In this document: positions 44,946-55,105 of the stretch, in pieces
Position numbering within the stretch: position 1 is the stretch's first letter
Layout of the letters: the number at the start of each line of letters is the position of its first letter
Assembly: GCA_000751295.2 (NCBI GenBank)
Contig: CCMO02000001.1
Span: forward strand, 3,562,615 to 3,626,614
Direction of reading: 5' to 3'
Length of the DNA stretch: 64,000 nucleotides
Source: a bacterium YEK0313
Lineage (GTDB): Bacteria > Pseudomonadota > Alphaproteobacteria > Rhizobiales > Phreatobacteraceae
The notes under the pieces: generated by a model
What the model was told of the DNA's origin: nothing
Database searches by the model: none
What the model saw: only the letters and a program-made list of their open reading frames with translations
Program-made: the position numbers and the translations under genes

Positions 44946-45889
44946 ATGAGATCCGCGCTCAATTCCTCCTGGCTCCCGCCGGCCCTGGTGCTCGCCCTCG
45001 GCGCCGCCATCGCCCTCGGCGCGCCGGCCGCGCTCAGCGGCGAAACCTACATGCTGCGCCTTGCCACCCAGCTCGCCCTGCTGGTGGCCCTGTCGGTCGC
45101 CTGGAACCTCGTCGGCGGTTTCACCGGCTATCCGTCCTTCGCGACGGCCGCCTTTTTCGGGCTCGGCGCCTATGCGACCGCAGTCGCGCAGGAGGCCGGC
45201 TGGCCGCTGCCGCTCGCCTTTGCCCTCGCCGCGCTCTGCGGCGCGCTGCTCGCGGCGCCCTTCGGCTTCGCCATCCTGCGCCTGCGCGGCCACTACTTCG
45301 CCATTGCCAGTCTCATGCTGGTGACCATCCTGAAGGAGGTCACCACCGGCTGGGCCTCGCTCACCGGCGGCGGCATGGGCATCAATCTTCCCGGCGCCGG
45401 CGGCGACCCCATCGTCATCGCCCGCATCGCGCTGCAGACCATGGTCATGCTCGCCGCCGCGGCGATCGCGCTGTCGATCATCGTCGCTCGCGGCCGGCTC
45501 GGCTTCGGCCTCGCCTGCATCCGGATGAACGAGACCGCGGCCCTCGGCGCCGGCATCGACGCGCCGCGCCTGAAGACCATCGCCTTCACGCTCTCGGCGG
45601 CCATCTGCGGCCTGGCCGGCGCGGCCTATGCCCGCTGGATCGGCTATATCGACCCCTCTGACGTCTATGACGTGATGTGGTCGGTGCGCCCGATCATCGC
45701 GACGCTGATCGGCGGCGTCGGCACGGTGATGGGCCCGGTAGTGGGCGCTGTCGTCTACATGGTCTTCGAGGAGCTCATGTGGCGCAACCTGCTGACCTTC
45801 GGCACCGGCGCGCTCGGCATCCTCATCGCCCTGCTCGTGCTGATCATGCCCGGCGGCATCATCCCCTCGCTGATGAAGCGGAGGGCCTC

Positions 45890-45893
<4 letters not shown>
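44946..45893 (+). CDS. ABC permease, LivM type
   Basis: A 315-residue permease. VAWNLVGGFTGYPSFATAAF and IRMNETAALGAGIDAPRLKT (coupling helix) are typical of LivM, and RPIIATLIGGVGTVMGPVVG lies near the C-terminus. It follows LivH by 7 bp and overlaps the next ATPase gene by 4 bp. Confidence 0.93.
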
Positions 45894-47355
<1,462 letters not shown>

Positions 47356-47419
47356 AGCGTCCCTCCACACCCCGGCCATTCCGGCGAAGCCGGAGCTTCC
47401 ATCAGCCTTGGACACCATC

Positions 47420-48883
47420 ATGACGCAAGCGTCCTTCGAGGTCATCCGTTCACCTTTCGACGGCTCGCCGGTCGGCCAGATGCCGATCGCCGGCGAGGCC
47501 GAAGTGGAAGCGGCCATGGCCGCCGCCGAGCGCGGCTACCAGGTCATGCGCCGCCTGCCCCGCTTCGCCCGCGCCGACATTCTCGACCGCGCCGCCGGCA
47601 TCCTGCGCGCGCGCCGCGACGAGGTGGTGCGCACCATCGCGGCGGAAGCCGGCAAGCCGCTCTACGATGCGCGCGGCGAGGTCGCCCGCTCGCTGTTCAA
47701 CCTGACCAATGCCGCCGCCGAGACGCGCCGTTTCGGCGGCCATGAAGTGCCGCTCGACATGGATGCCGGCGTCTTCGAATACCAGACGGCGACCGCCGAC
47801 GGCGCCAAGCTCGACCTCGCCAAGGCGCCGGTCGAGACGCTCGCGGCGCTGCGCCGGCGGGTCGGCATCGCCCGCCGCTTCCCGATCGGCCCGATCCTCG
47901 CCATCGCGCCGTTCAACTTCCCGCTGAACCTCGTCCTGCACAAGGTCGCCCCGGCGCTCGCCGTCGGCAATTCCGTGGTGCTGAAGCCGGCGCCGCAGAC
48001 GCCACTGACCTCGCTCCTGCTCGCCGACATCCTGCGCGAGGCCGGGCTGCCGGAGGAGGCGCTGACCGTCGTGCACTGCCCGGTGCCGCTTGCCGAGCGC
48101 ATGGTCAAGGACGAGCGCTTCGCCATGGTCACCTTCACCGGCTCGGCCAAGGTCGGCTGGCACATCAAGGCGATCGCCGGCCGCAAGAAGGTCGCGCTCG
48201 AGCTCGGCGGCAACGGCGCCGTCATCGTCTGCGCCGATGCCGACCTCGATCTCGCGGCAGCGCGCTGCGTGCGCGGCGGCATGGTCTATGGCGGCCAGTA
48301 CTGCATCGGCGTCCAGCGCATCCTGGTCGAGCGGCCGGTCCATGAGGCTTTCCTCGAACGGCTGCTGGCGCGCGTCGCCGCGCTCAAGGTCGGCAACCCG
48401 ACGGAAGAAGGCGTCGATGTCGGCCCGGTCATCGACGAGGGTTCGGCCCGGCGCATCGAAAGCTGGATCCAGGAGGCGGCTGCGGCCGGCGCCAAGGTGC
48501 TGGCCGGCGGTGAGCGCGAACGCGCGGTGATCCGCCCCTGCGTGCTCGCCGAGACGACGCCCGGCATGAAGGTCGAGGACGAGGAGATCTTCGGACCGGT
48601 GGTGACGGTCAATCCGTTCGATCGGTTCGAGGATGCCGTCGCCCGCGCCAATTCGGGCAAGTACGGCCTGCAGGGCGGCCTCTTCACCGCCGATATCAGG
48701 CGCGCCTTCGGTGCCATCGAGGACTGGGACGTCGGCGGCCTGATGGTCAACGACGTGCCGATCTACCGGCTCGACAACATGCCTTTCGGCGGCTGGAAGC
48801 AATCCGGCCTCGGCCGCGAAGGCACCGTCTACGCCATGGAAGAGATGACCGACATCAAGCATCTCGTCGTCAACTACGCCTGA
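47420..48883 (+). CDS. NAD(P)-dependent aldehyde dehydrogenase
   Basis: A 487-residue ALDH with catalytic Cys295 (GGQYCIGVQR), Glu261 (ALELGGN), AIAPFNFPLN and FTGSAKVG for cofactor binding. Between the first strand region (PLDMDAGVFEYQ) and RRFPIGP it carries about 25 residues more (123-147) than the glyceraldehyde/lactaldehyde dehydrogenases it otherwise resembles. In operon with an importer and a CnbZ-like deaminase, it may oxidise a semialdehyde such as an aminomuconate semialdehyde; this substrate is inferred only from the partner. Confidence 0.9.
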   Translation: MTQASFEVIRSPFDGSPVGQMPIAGEAEVEAAMAAAERGYQVMRRLPRFARADILDRAAGILRARRDEVVRTIAAEAGKPLYDARGEVARSLFNLTNAAAETRRFGGHEVPLDMDAGVFEYQTATADGAKLDLAKAPVETLAALRRRVGIARRFPIGPILAIAPFNFPLNLVLHKVAPALAVGNSVVLKPAPQTPLTSLLLADILREAGLPEEALTVVHCPVPLAERMVKDERFAMVTFTGSAKVGWHIKAIAGRKKVALELGGNGAVIVCADADLDLAAARCVRGGMVYGGQYCIGVQRILVERPVHEAFLERLLARVAALKVGNPTEEGVDVGPVIDEGSARRIESWIQEAAAAGAKVLAGGERERAVIRPCVLAETTPGMKVEDEEIFGPVVTVNPFDRFEDAVARANSGKYGLQGGLFTADIRRAFGAIEDWDVGGLMVNDVPIYRLDNMPFGGWKQSGLGREGTVYAMEEMTDIKHLVVNYA

Positions 48884-48980
48884 GGCCGACGGCCGCGAGC
48901 GCTCGCGCGCCGGGGCGCTGTCGATGCCCGCCGGCGTGCCGCGCCCTCCCCCTTTCCATTGCTTGCAAGAGAGATTTGCC

Positions 48981-49730
48981 ATGGCAGACGTGATCGACTT
49001 CGCTCCCGGCGGCTACCGCTTCATCAAGGGCGTGTCGCAATATTCGGCCGGCGTCGCGGCCCAGCCCGGCTTCCGGCTGGAGCGGGTGCGCTTCGCCCAG
49101 CCCGTGCCGCTCGCCGAGGGCTTCGACCGGATCGCCGCGATCATCAAGGCGGCCGGCCGGCCGCTGACGGCGTTTGCGGCCTGCGAGTTGCGCTCGCCGG
49201 CGCCGTTCACCGAACAGGGCTTCATCGACTTCAACGCCATCTACATCACGACCCTGAAGGAATGGGGCCTGTTCCGCGACGGCCTCAACCCGATCGCGCG
49301 CAGCAATGTCTGCCCGGAAGTGTTTCCGCCGGCCGAGCCGAGCTTCTACGCCTTCTCGTTCACGACGGCCGCGCCCGACGCGCCGCCCTCCTTCGTCGTC
49401 GCCGGCAGCGGCGAGGCGCCGGAAGGCCATGCCACCTATCACGACCATATCGTCAACCGCGGCGACGTCAGCCCCGAGGGCCTGCGCGGCAAGGCGCGCT
49501 TCGTGCTCGCGGAGATGGAGCGGCGCATGGCTGCGCTCGGCTTCACCTGGGCCGACGCCACCGCCGCGCAGCTCTACACCGTGCACGACGTTCATCCGTT
49601 CCTCGCCGACGAGATCGCCCGCCGCGGCGCGATGCGCGCCGGCCTCACCTGGCATTTCAACCGTCCGCCGGTGCAGGAGCTGGAATACGAGATGGATTGC
49701 CGCGGCCTCGCCATCGAGCACGTGGCCTGA
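48981..49730 (+). CDS. CnbZ-like (2-aminomuconate deaminase-type) protein
   Basis: A 249-residue soluble protein. The opening FAPGGYRFIKGVSQYSAGVA and TAFAACELRSPAPFTEQGFI match, from memory, the proteins annotated as 2-amino-5-chloromuconate deaminase CnbZ, which release ammonia in aminophenol/nitrobenzene breakdown. The second half (YHDHIVNRGDVSPEGLRGKA; AAQLYTVHDVHPFL) has a RidA-like flavour. It follows the aldehyde dehydrogenase by 97 bp. The family call is moderate; the precise substrate is unknown and no ring-cleavage dioxygenase is nearby. Confidence 0.65.
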   Translation: MADVIDFAPGGYRFIKGVSQYSAGVAAQPGFRLERVRFAQPVPLAEGFDRIAAIIKAAGRPLTAFAACELRSPAPFTEQGFIDFNAIYITTLKEWGLFRDGLNPIARSNVCPEVFPPAEPSFYAFSFTTAAPDAPPSFVVAGSGEAPEGHATYHDHIVNRGDVSPEGLRGKARFVLAEMERRMAALGFTWADATAAQLYTVHDVHPFLADEIARRGAMRAGLTWHFNRPPVQELEYEMDCRGLAIEHVA

Positions 49731-49738
49731 AGCGCTGT

Positions 49739-49766
49739 GCGCCGCCCGGAATGGTCCGGGCGGCGC
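49739..49766. terminator. Bidirectional terminator-like hairpin
   Basis: GCGCCGCCCGGA and TCCGGGCGGCGC form a perfect 12-bp stem with a 4-base loop (ATGG), 9 bp after the CnbZ-like stop and 32 bp before the end of the convergent LysR gene. No T-run. Confidence 0.6.
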
Positions 49767-49797
49767 GCTCGTCAGCGGCAGGCGCTGCAGGCCGCCC

Positions 49798-50691
49798 CTA
49801 CCGCCGTTCGTCGGCAAGTGCCCGCAAGGTGCGCAGGAAGGCCTCGACCGCCAGCGGCAGCCGGCGGCCGCCGAGCACCAGGATGTCGATCGAGGCCGCC
49901 AGAACCGGATCGGCGAGCCGCACGGAGGCGAGCGCCCCGGCGGCAGCGTCGGCCTGGCACGAGAGCGCCGTGATCAGCGCCACGCCGTGGCCCGCCTTGG
50001 CGAAGCTGCGCAAGGCGTCGATGCTGTTGGTGACGAGCGCCGGAGCCGCGCGCAGCCGCTGAACCCGGCAGGTCTCGTCGACCAGGGCGCGAATGCCGAA
50101 ACTGGTCACCGGCATGGCGACGGGATGGCTGAAGACGTCCCTGAGGGTAACCCGCTCCATCCGGGTCAGCGGATGGTCGAGACGGCAGATCGCCCGCACC
50201 TCGTCGTCGAGCTGGAACAGGAACTCCACCTGCGGATCGGGCTTGGCGTTGAACGCGATGCCGATATCGGCCTCGCCCTTGCGCACGGCGCCGACGACAT
50301 CGGCGGTGCCTGAGACCAGCAGTTCGAACTGGATGTCCGGATGGTCGAGGCGGAACCGGCCGATCGCGTCCATCAGGTAGTTGGAGACGAGCCCCTCGAC
50401 CACCACCAGGCGCACGCCGCCGCGTTCCAGGCCGCGCAGCGCCGCAAGCTCCGAACGGGCGCGCTCGGCATCGAGCATGACGAGCTTGGCGTGCAGCGCA
50501 TAGATTTCGCCGGCATCGGTGAGGCGCATGCCGCGCGTGTGGCGCTCGAACAGCGGCATGCCGACCTGATGCTCGAGCTGCTGGATCTGCCGGCTGAGGG
50601 CCGAGGGTGCCACCCGCAGCTTGTCCGAGGCCTTCCGGATCGTGCCGAGCTGGGCGACCTCGTGAAAATAGCGCAACTGGGTGAAATCCAT
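49798..50691 (-). CDS. LysR-family transcriptional regulator
   Basis: A 297-residue regulator: winged helix (FHEVAQLGTIRKASDKLRVA; SALSRQIQQLEHQVGMPLFE) and effector-binding domain. It faces the ABC/ALDH/deaminase operon tail-to-tail. Regulation of that operon is plausible but the arrangement is convergent rather than the classic divergent one, so the target is open. Confidence 0.9.
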   Translation of the reverse strand: MDFTQLRYFHEVAQLGTIRKASDKLRVAPSALSRQIQQLEHQVGMPLFERHTRGMRLTDAGEIYALHAKLVMLDAERARSELAALRGLERGGVRLVVVEGLVSNYLMDAIGRFRLDHPDIQFELLVSGTADVVGAVRKGEADIGIAFNAKPDPQVEFLFQLDDEVRAICRLDHPLTRMERVTLRDVFSHPVAMPVTSFGIRALVDETCRVQRLRAAPALVTNSIDALRSFAKAGHGVALITALSCQADAAAGALASVRLADPVLAASIDILVLGGRRLPLAVEAFLRTLRALADERR

Positions 50692-50786
50692 CCGGCCCCT
50701 CGCCTCCTGCCGCCCGACCTTCGCCGACCGGCGGCCGGCAAACTATCGCGCGCGGGATCGCGCACCAAATCCGGCCGGCACGGTCT

Positions 50787-51485
50787 TTACCGGCGGGCGG
50801 CCTTGACCGGGTGGGCCTTGGCCGGATCGGCCCGCAGCAAATCCTGGTCCAGAACCGCCCGGACGCCATTGACGACGAAGCTCAGGAGCGCGTGCCGATG
50901 CGCATCGTCCCCGCTTGCGGGATCATCGGACAGCTTGTGCAGCCGCTCGCGCGCGATATCGGTGCAGGTTCCGAGAGCGAGCATCGTCGAGAATTCGTAA
51001 CAATAGGCCAGCGCGCGCGGGCTCGCCGTGGGCATCGCCTCACCGAGCCAGATCATGCCCTGCCGCATCGTCGGCTCGGCGAAGTTGAAATAGAAGCGCT
51101 GCAGGTCGTCGTCCCCCGCCTCGCGTATCCGGCTGAGCAGGGCGACATAGTGGCGCCAGCCTGGATCCCCCGACAGAGCCAGATCGAAATAGGGCAGCGC
51201 GATCGCCCGCACCACGCCGTCGAGCGAAGGGCGGCCGTCCGTCCCCTCGGCGCACGCATCGCGATAATAGCGCTCGCGTCCTTCCGCGACGACGACGAAG
51301 CGGCGCTGCAGGATCTGTTCGAGCAGGTTGCGCTTCGACCCGAAATGATAGTTGAGCGTGCCGAGCGTATCGCCCGACTTGGCTGCGATCTCGCGGGTCG
51401 TCGTCGCGTCGTATCCCTTTCGGGCGAACAGTTCTTCGGCCGCATCGAGCAGTTTGATACGGCTGTCACCCTTGATCGCAGCCAA
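50787..51485 (-). CDS. TetR/AcrR-family repressor
   Basis: A 232-residue repressor. The helix-turn-helix is LLDAAEELFARKGYDATTTR, then GTLNYHFGSKRNLLEQIL, followed by a helical ligand-binding domain. It lies 90 bp behind the cupin gene on the same strand, so it is probably transcribed from the cupin promoter, which carries a long inverted repeat (52131-52152). A near-identical repeat (53499-53526) precedes the amidohydrolase. I infer that this protein binds both. Confidence 0.9.
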   Translation of the reverse strand: MAAIKGDSRIKLLDAAEELFARKGYDATTTREIAAKSGDTLGTLNYHFGSKRNLLEQILQRRFVVVAEGRERYYRDACAEGTDGRPSLDGVVRAIALPYFDLALSGDPGWRHYVALLSRIREAGDDDLQRFYFNFAEPTMRQGMIWLGEAMPTASPRALAYCYEFSTMLALGTCTDIARERLHKLSDDPASGDDAHRHALLSFVVNGVRAVLDQDLLRADPAKAHPVKAARR

Positions 51486-51505
51486 GCCTCGATCTCCCTG
51501 GAAGG

Positions 51506-51523
51506 GCGCCGCCGCGGCGGCGC
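51506..51523. repeat. Perfect 18-bp GC palindrome upstream of the TetR gene
   Basis: GCGCCGCCG followed by its exact complement CGGCGGCGC lies 20 bp upstream of the TetR start. It does not resemble the two long repeats assigned to the regulator. It may be a hairpin in the cupin-tetR transcript or chance in very GC-rich DNA. Confidence 0.3.
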
Positions 51524-51575
51524 ATCAGGTACACATACAGTTGCCCGGCCGGCCGAGTAAACGATCCGCCGGGCG

Positions 51576-52115
51576 TCAGCTTGCGTCGACCAGGATGAAC
51601 GCGACGCGCGCCATCGCATTGGTCTGGTTCTCCCAGGCATGGTTGGTGCCGCGCTGGATCAGGATGTCGCCGGCGCGAAGGTCCGTCTCGGCCGCGTCCA
51701 GGATGGCGGTGATCTCGCCATGCAGCACGATCGCATAGTCCACGGTGCGCGTGCGGTGCATGCCCGGATGTTCGGATGCGCTGAGATGGACGGCGTCGGC
51801 GAACAAGGTCTCGAGCGAGCTCGCCGCCTGTCGCCGGCGCTCGGCGAGATCGGCCGGCCGCGGCGGGAAATCGATGACCCGCAGCACGGTGCCGCCCGGC
51901 GGCGGCAGGACGCCGCGATGATCGAGAATCGTATCGGCGGCTTCGGCCGAGGCGTCCGCGCCGAGCGTGCGCCAGATATTGTGGTTCCGGAAGCCGGGAC
52001 GGCCCTCGACGGTGAGCAGCGCCGGCGATTGTCCGTCATGCTCGATGATGGACCGGCCCTCGCCGTCATGGCCGGTGACGACGCGCCGCGTGAGCGGCAG
52101 CGGATCTGGCAGCAT
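51576..52115 (-). CDS. Cupin-domain protein
   Basis: A 179-residue single-cupin protein. The barrel motif with ligands is SEHPGMHRTRTVDYAIVLHG (His, Glu-equivalent Asp) and LIQRGTNHAWENQTN (His), similar to small bicupin-free isomerases or sensors. GGGAG is 8 bases before the ATG at 52115. Divergent from the MFS gene, with the inverted repeat between them. Role in the pathway is unknown. Confidence 0.83.
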   Translation of the reverse strand: MLPDPLPLTRRVVTGHDGEGRSIIEHDGQSPALLTVEGRPGFRNHNIWRTLGADASAEAADTILDHRGVLPPPGGTVLRVIDFPPRPADLAERRRQAASSLETLFADAVHLSASEHPGMHRTRTVDYAIVLHGEITAILDAAETDLRAGDILIQRGTNHAWENQTNAMARVAFILVDAS

Positions 52116-52130
52116 CGTTAAATCTCCCTT

Positions 52131-52152
52131 GTCAGTCGTACGAACGACTGAC
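52131..52152. promoter_or_regulatory. TetR operator, copy 1 (cupin/MFS divergent promoter)
   Basis: GTCAGTCGT, 4 bp, ACGACTGAC: perfect 9-bp arms, 16 bp upstream of the cupin start and 58 bp upstream of the MFS start. It shares the core CGAACGACTGA with the copy at 53499-53526. Confidence 0.65.
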
Positions 52153-52209
52153 TATACCTGTTGCCGCGCCCTGGCAAGTCCGGTGGCGCCAACCATCCAG
52201 GGAGGAACC

Positions 52210-53466
52210 ATGACGAACGCTTCAGACCTGACACGGCCGGCCACGGCCCGGGCCACCCTCGACGACGCCGTGCAGCCGCGCCCCGCCGTCGCGCTGACGG
52301 TGCTCGCGGCCAGTTTCGTCGGCGTCGCGCTCGGCTACAGCTCCTCCTATTTCTATTCCTCGGGCCTGTTCATCCTGCCGATCGCGCAGGATCTCGGATT
52401 GAGCCGCGGCGCGGCGACGCTCGGCCCCCTGGTCTGCTGGCTCACGGCGGCGGCCATTCTGCCCTTCTATGGCAGGCTGATGGACCAGGTCGGCGCCATC
52501 CCCATCGCCATCCTGTCGCTCGTCGGCCTGGCCTGTGCCTATGTCCTGCTGGCGGCGGCGGCGCAGAATCTTGCCACCTATCTCCTCTGTTCCACCGCGG
52601 TCGCCATCCTCGGCGCAGGCTCGACCGCCCTGCCCTATAGCCGGCTGGTCTTCGTGACCTTCACGCAGCGCCGCGGCATGGCCCTCGGCGCCATGCTGAC
52701 CGGGATCGGCACCGGCGCCGTGATCGTGCCGCTCGGCGTCGTGCCGATGATCCAGTCGGTCGGCTGGCGCAGCACCTATCTCGCAATGGCCGCCATCCTC
52801 GTCGCCGGAGCCGCAATCCTCGCGGGCCTGCTGGCATCGGCCCGTGGGACGATCCTCGCCCGCGAGCAGGCGGAACGCCAGGGCCTCGCAGGCCGGACGG
52901 CCGCCGGCGAGATCTGGCGGAGCCGCAACTTCCTGCTGCTCGGCACCGCCTTCTTTGCGATGCCGCTCTGCGTGATCAGCATCGTCGTCCATTTCGTCCC
53001 GATGCTGACCGACGCCGGCCTGTCGCTGCCGAAGGCGGCCGGGCTCGCCTCGACACTCGGCTTCGCCTCCATCTGCGGCCGCCTCCTGACCGGCTTCCTG
53101 CTCGACAAGGTGGCGACCGAACGCCTGGCGCTGACGCTCCTCGCCCTGGCGCTCGTCGGGATCGTCCTGCTGCTGGTCGCAATGCCGTCCATGGCTCTGC
53201 CGGCCGCCCTCATCCTCGGCCTGGTGCTCGGTGCGGAAATGGACCTGCTCGCCTTCTTCGCGGCCCGCTTCTTCCCCGCCGACGCCTATGGCGCGGCCTA
53301 TTCCGGCCTGTTCAGCGTCTTCCTCGTCGGCGGCGCGATCGGCCCGGGCGCGGCCGGTTTCCTCTTCGACGCCAGCGGCTCATATGCCCTGCCGCTGCAG
53401 CTCGGCGGCCTGGCGCTCGCGGTCTCGGCCGCCGCCATCCTTGCGCTCGCCCGCGGCAATCGGTGA
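52210..53466 (+). CDS. MFS transporter (oxalate/formate- or monocarboxylate-like)
   Basis: A 418-residue 12-helix carrier. GYSSSYFYSSGLFILPIAQD in helix 1-2 and ASTLGFASICGRLLTGFLLD in the second half are typical of the monocarboxylate/oxalate antiporter branch. GGAGG is 4 bases before the ATG. Likely imports the compound handled by the amidohydrolase 140 bp downstream, from a promoter overlapping the TetR operator. Confidence 0.88.
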   Translation: MTNASDLTRPATARATLDDAVQPRPAVALTVLAASFVGVALGYSSSYFYSSGLFILPIAQDLGLSRGAATLGPLVCWLTAAAILPFYGRLMDQVGAIPIAILSLVGLACAYVLLAAAAQNLATYLLCSTAVAILGAGSTALPYSRLVFVTFTQRRGMALGAMLTGIGTGAVIVPLGVVPMIQSVGWRSTYLAMAAILVAGAAILAGLLASARGTILAREQAERQGLAGRTAAGEIWRSRNFLLLGTAFFAMPLCVISIVVHFVPMLTDAGLSLPKAAGLASTLGFASICGRLLTGFLLDKVATERLALTLLALALVGIVLLLVAMPSMALPAALILGLVLGAEMDLLAFFAARFFPADAYGAAYSGLFSVFLVGGAIGPGAAGFLFDASGSYALPLQLGGLALAVSAAAILALARGNR

Positions 53467-53498
53467 GGCACCGCAGCATGGTGGCTTTCCATCCGCGA

Positions 53499-53526
53499 CC
53501 AATCGGTCGGTCGAACGACTGATTGG
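53499..53526. promoter_or_regulatory. TetR operator, copy 2 (amidohydrolase promoter)
   Basis: CCAATCGGTCG, 6 bp, CGACTGATTGG: 11-bp arms with one mismatch, 80 bp upstream of the amidohydrolase and 32 bp after the MFS stop. It shares CGAACGACTGA with copy 1. Confidence 0.65.
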
Positions 53527-53606
53527 ATTTCCAGCCACGCAATCCGGGTCGCGCGGACGGCTGGCGCCGCGCCGACCCGGTCGGCGTCCATGAGGAGATA
53601 GGAACG

Positions 53607-55037
53607 ATGAGAAAACTGATCACGAATGCCTTCGTCGTCTCGGTCGATCCGTCCATCGGCAATGTCGAGGGGTGCGACATTCTGATCGAGGGCGATCGCA
53701 TCGCAGCGGTCGCGCCCGGCATCGCGGCGGCGGACGCCGAGATCGTCGACGCCGAGGGCTTCATCGCTTCGCCCGGCTATGTCGACAGCCATCACCACCT
53801 CTGGCAGAGCGCCATCCGCGGCATCACAGCGGACTGGTCGCTGAACGATTATCTGGCCGGCATCCGCATGTTCATCGCCAGCCACTACACGGCCGACGAC
53901 ATCTATGCGGCCCAGTTGAACGGCGCCCTGCAGGCGCTCAACGCCGGCGTCACCACCACGGCCGACTACTGTCACAATCTCAATTCGCCCGACCATGTCG
54001 AGGAGGCGGTGCGCGGGGTCAGGGATTCCGGCGCCCGGATCGTCTGGTGCTACGGCTTCAATCGCCCGCCCCTGCCAAATCCCGGCTTTTCCAGTCTCGA
54101 GGACCGATCGGCCTATCTGAAGCGCACCGCCGCGCGGCACTTCGCGGGAACGGACGATCTCGTCACGCTCGGCGTGTCGCCGGAGGAAGCCTGGTTCTGG
54201 CCCGATACCGGCTATGGCGGTCGGCAGTTTGCGCTGGCGCGGGAGCTCGGCGCCCGGATCTTCTGGCACGCCAATTCGACGCGTGACATCCTGCGCGGCG
54301 TTTTCCGCAACGATGCCGGCCGGGCGGCGGCAGCCGGTCTTCTCGGTCCGGACGTCGTCCTCGTCCACATGACCCAAACCACGCCGGATGAATGGGACGC
54401 GGTCGCCGCATGCGGCTGCCACGTCTCGATGACGCCGGAAACCGAGATGCAGATGAATATGGGCTGGCCGATCCTCGCCGAGGCCGAGGCGCGCGGCATG
54501 AATGTCGGCCTCGGCATCGACATCATCTCGAACAACAGCGTCGATCTGCGCTTTCAGCTGCGCTTCCTGCTGCAGGCCGAACGCTGGCGCCGGAGCAACG
54601 ACACGGCCGGCGTGCTCTCGCCCCATGTGGCCATCGATGCGGCGCGCGCGCTCCACTGGGGCACGATGGGCGGCGCACGGGCGCTCGGCCTCGACAACCG
54701 GATCGGCTCCCTGACGCCGGGCAAGCAGGCGGATCTGCTGCTGCATGATGCAAGGGGCATCATGATGGCCGGGTGGGACCGAAACCAGCCCGAAGGGGCG
54801 CTCATCCTCCAGTGCGGCGTCGACACGCTCGCGACGGTTCTGGTCGGCGGCCGTTTCGTCAAGCGCGACCATCGTCTGGTCGCCAATGAGGCCCGGGCCT
54901 GCCGCCTGCTGACCGAGGCCAATGCCCGGCTCCGTGCCCAGGCGGAGGCCGGCGGCGGTCTTGCCGCCGCGCTCGACAAGCACCTGTCGCGCTACGCCCG
55001 GAGCAACGACGCCGGCGCCGCCGTCGCGAGCTATTGA
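53607..55037 (+). CDS. Amidohydrolase-superfamily enzyme
   Basis: A 476-residue metal-dependent hydrolase: beta-barrel metal site HHH in GYVDSHHHLWQ (His62, His64), further His in IFWHANSTRD and VLVHMTQT, and the Asp of GLGIDIISNNS. NLNSPDHVEEAV fits the ATZ/TRZ-type deaminases and chlorohydrolases. GAGGAG precedes the ATG at 53607. It has its own operator (53499) and is followed 68 bp on by a MetE-like enzyme. The pathway substrate is unknown. Confidence 0.88.
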   Translation: MRKLITNAFVVSVDPSIGNVEGCDILIEGDRIAAVAPGIAAADAEIVDAEGFIASPGYVDSHHHLWQSAIRGITADWSLNDYLAGIRMFIASHYTADDIYAAQLNGALQALNAGVTTTADYCHNLNSPDHVEEAVRGVRDSGARIVWCYGFNRPPLPNPGFSSLEDRSAYLKRTAARHFAGTDDLVTLGVSPEEAWFWPDTGYGGRQFALARELGARIFWHANSTRDILRGVFRNDAGRAAAAGLLGPDVVLVHMTQTTPDEWDAVAACGCHVSMTPETEMQMNMGWPILAEAEARGMNVGLGIDIISNNSVDLRFQLRFLLQAERWRRSNDTAGVLSPHVAIDAARALHWGTMGGARALGLDNRIGSLTPGKQADLLLHDARGIMMAGWDRNQPEGALILQCGVDTLATVLVGGRFVKRDHRLVANEARACRLLTEANARLRAQAEAGGGLAAALDKHLSRYARSNDAGAAVASY

Positions 55038-55105
55038 GCGTCGCGGCGCGAGCGGTGCGGCCAAGCGAAAAGACCAGAACCACCTTCATCTCCGGAGCCG
55101 GGACA

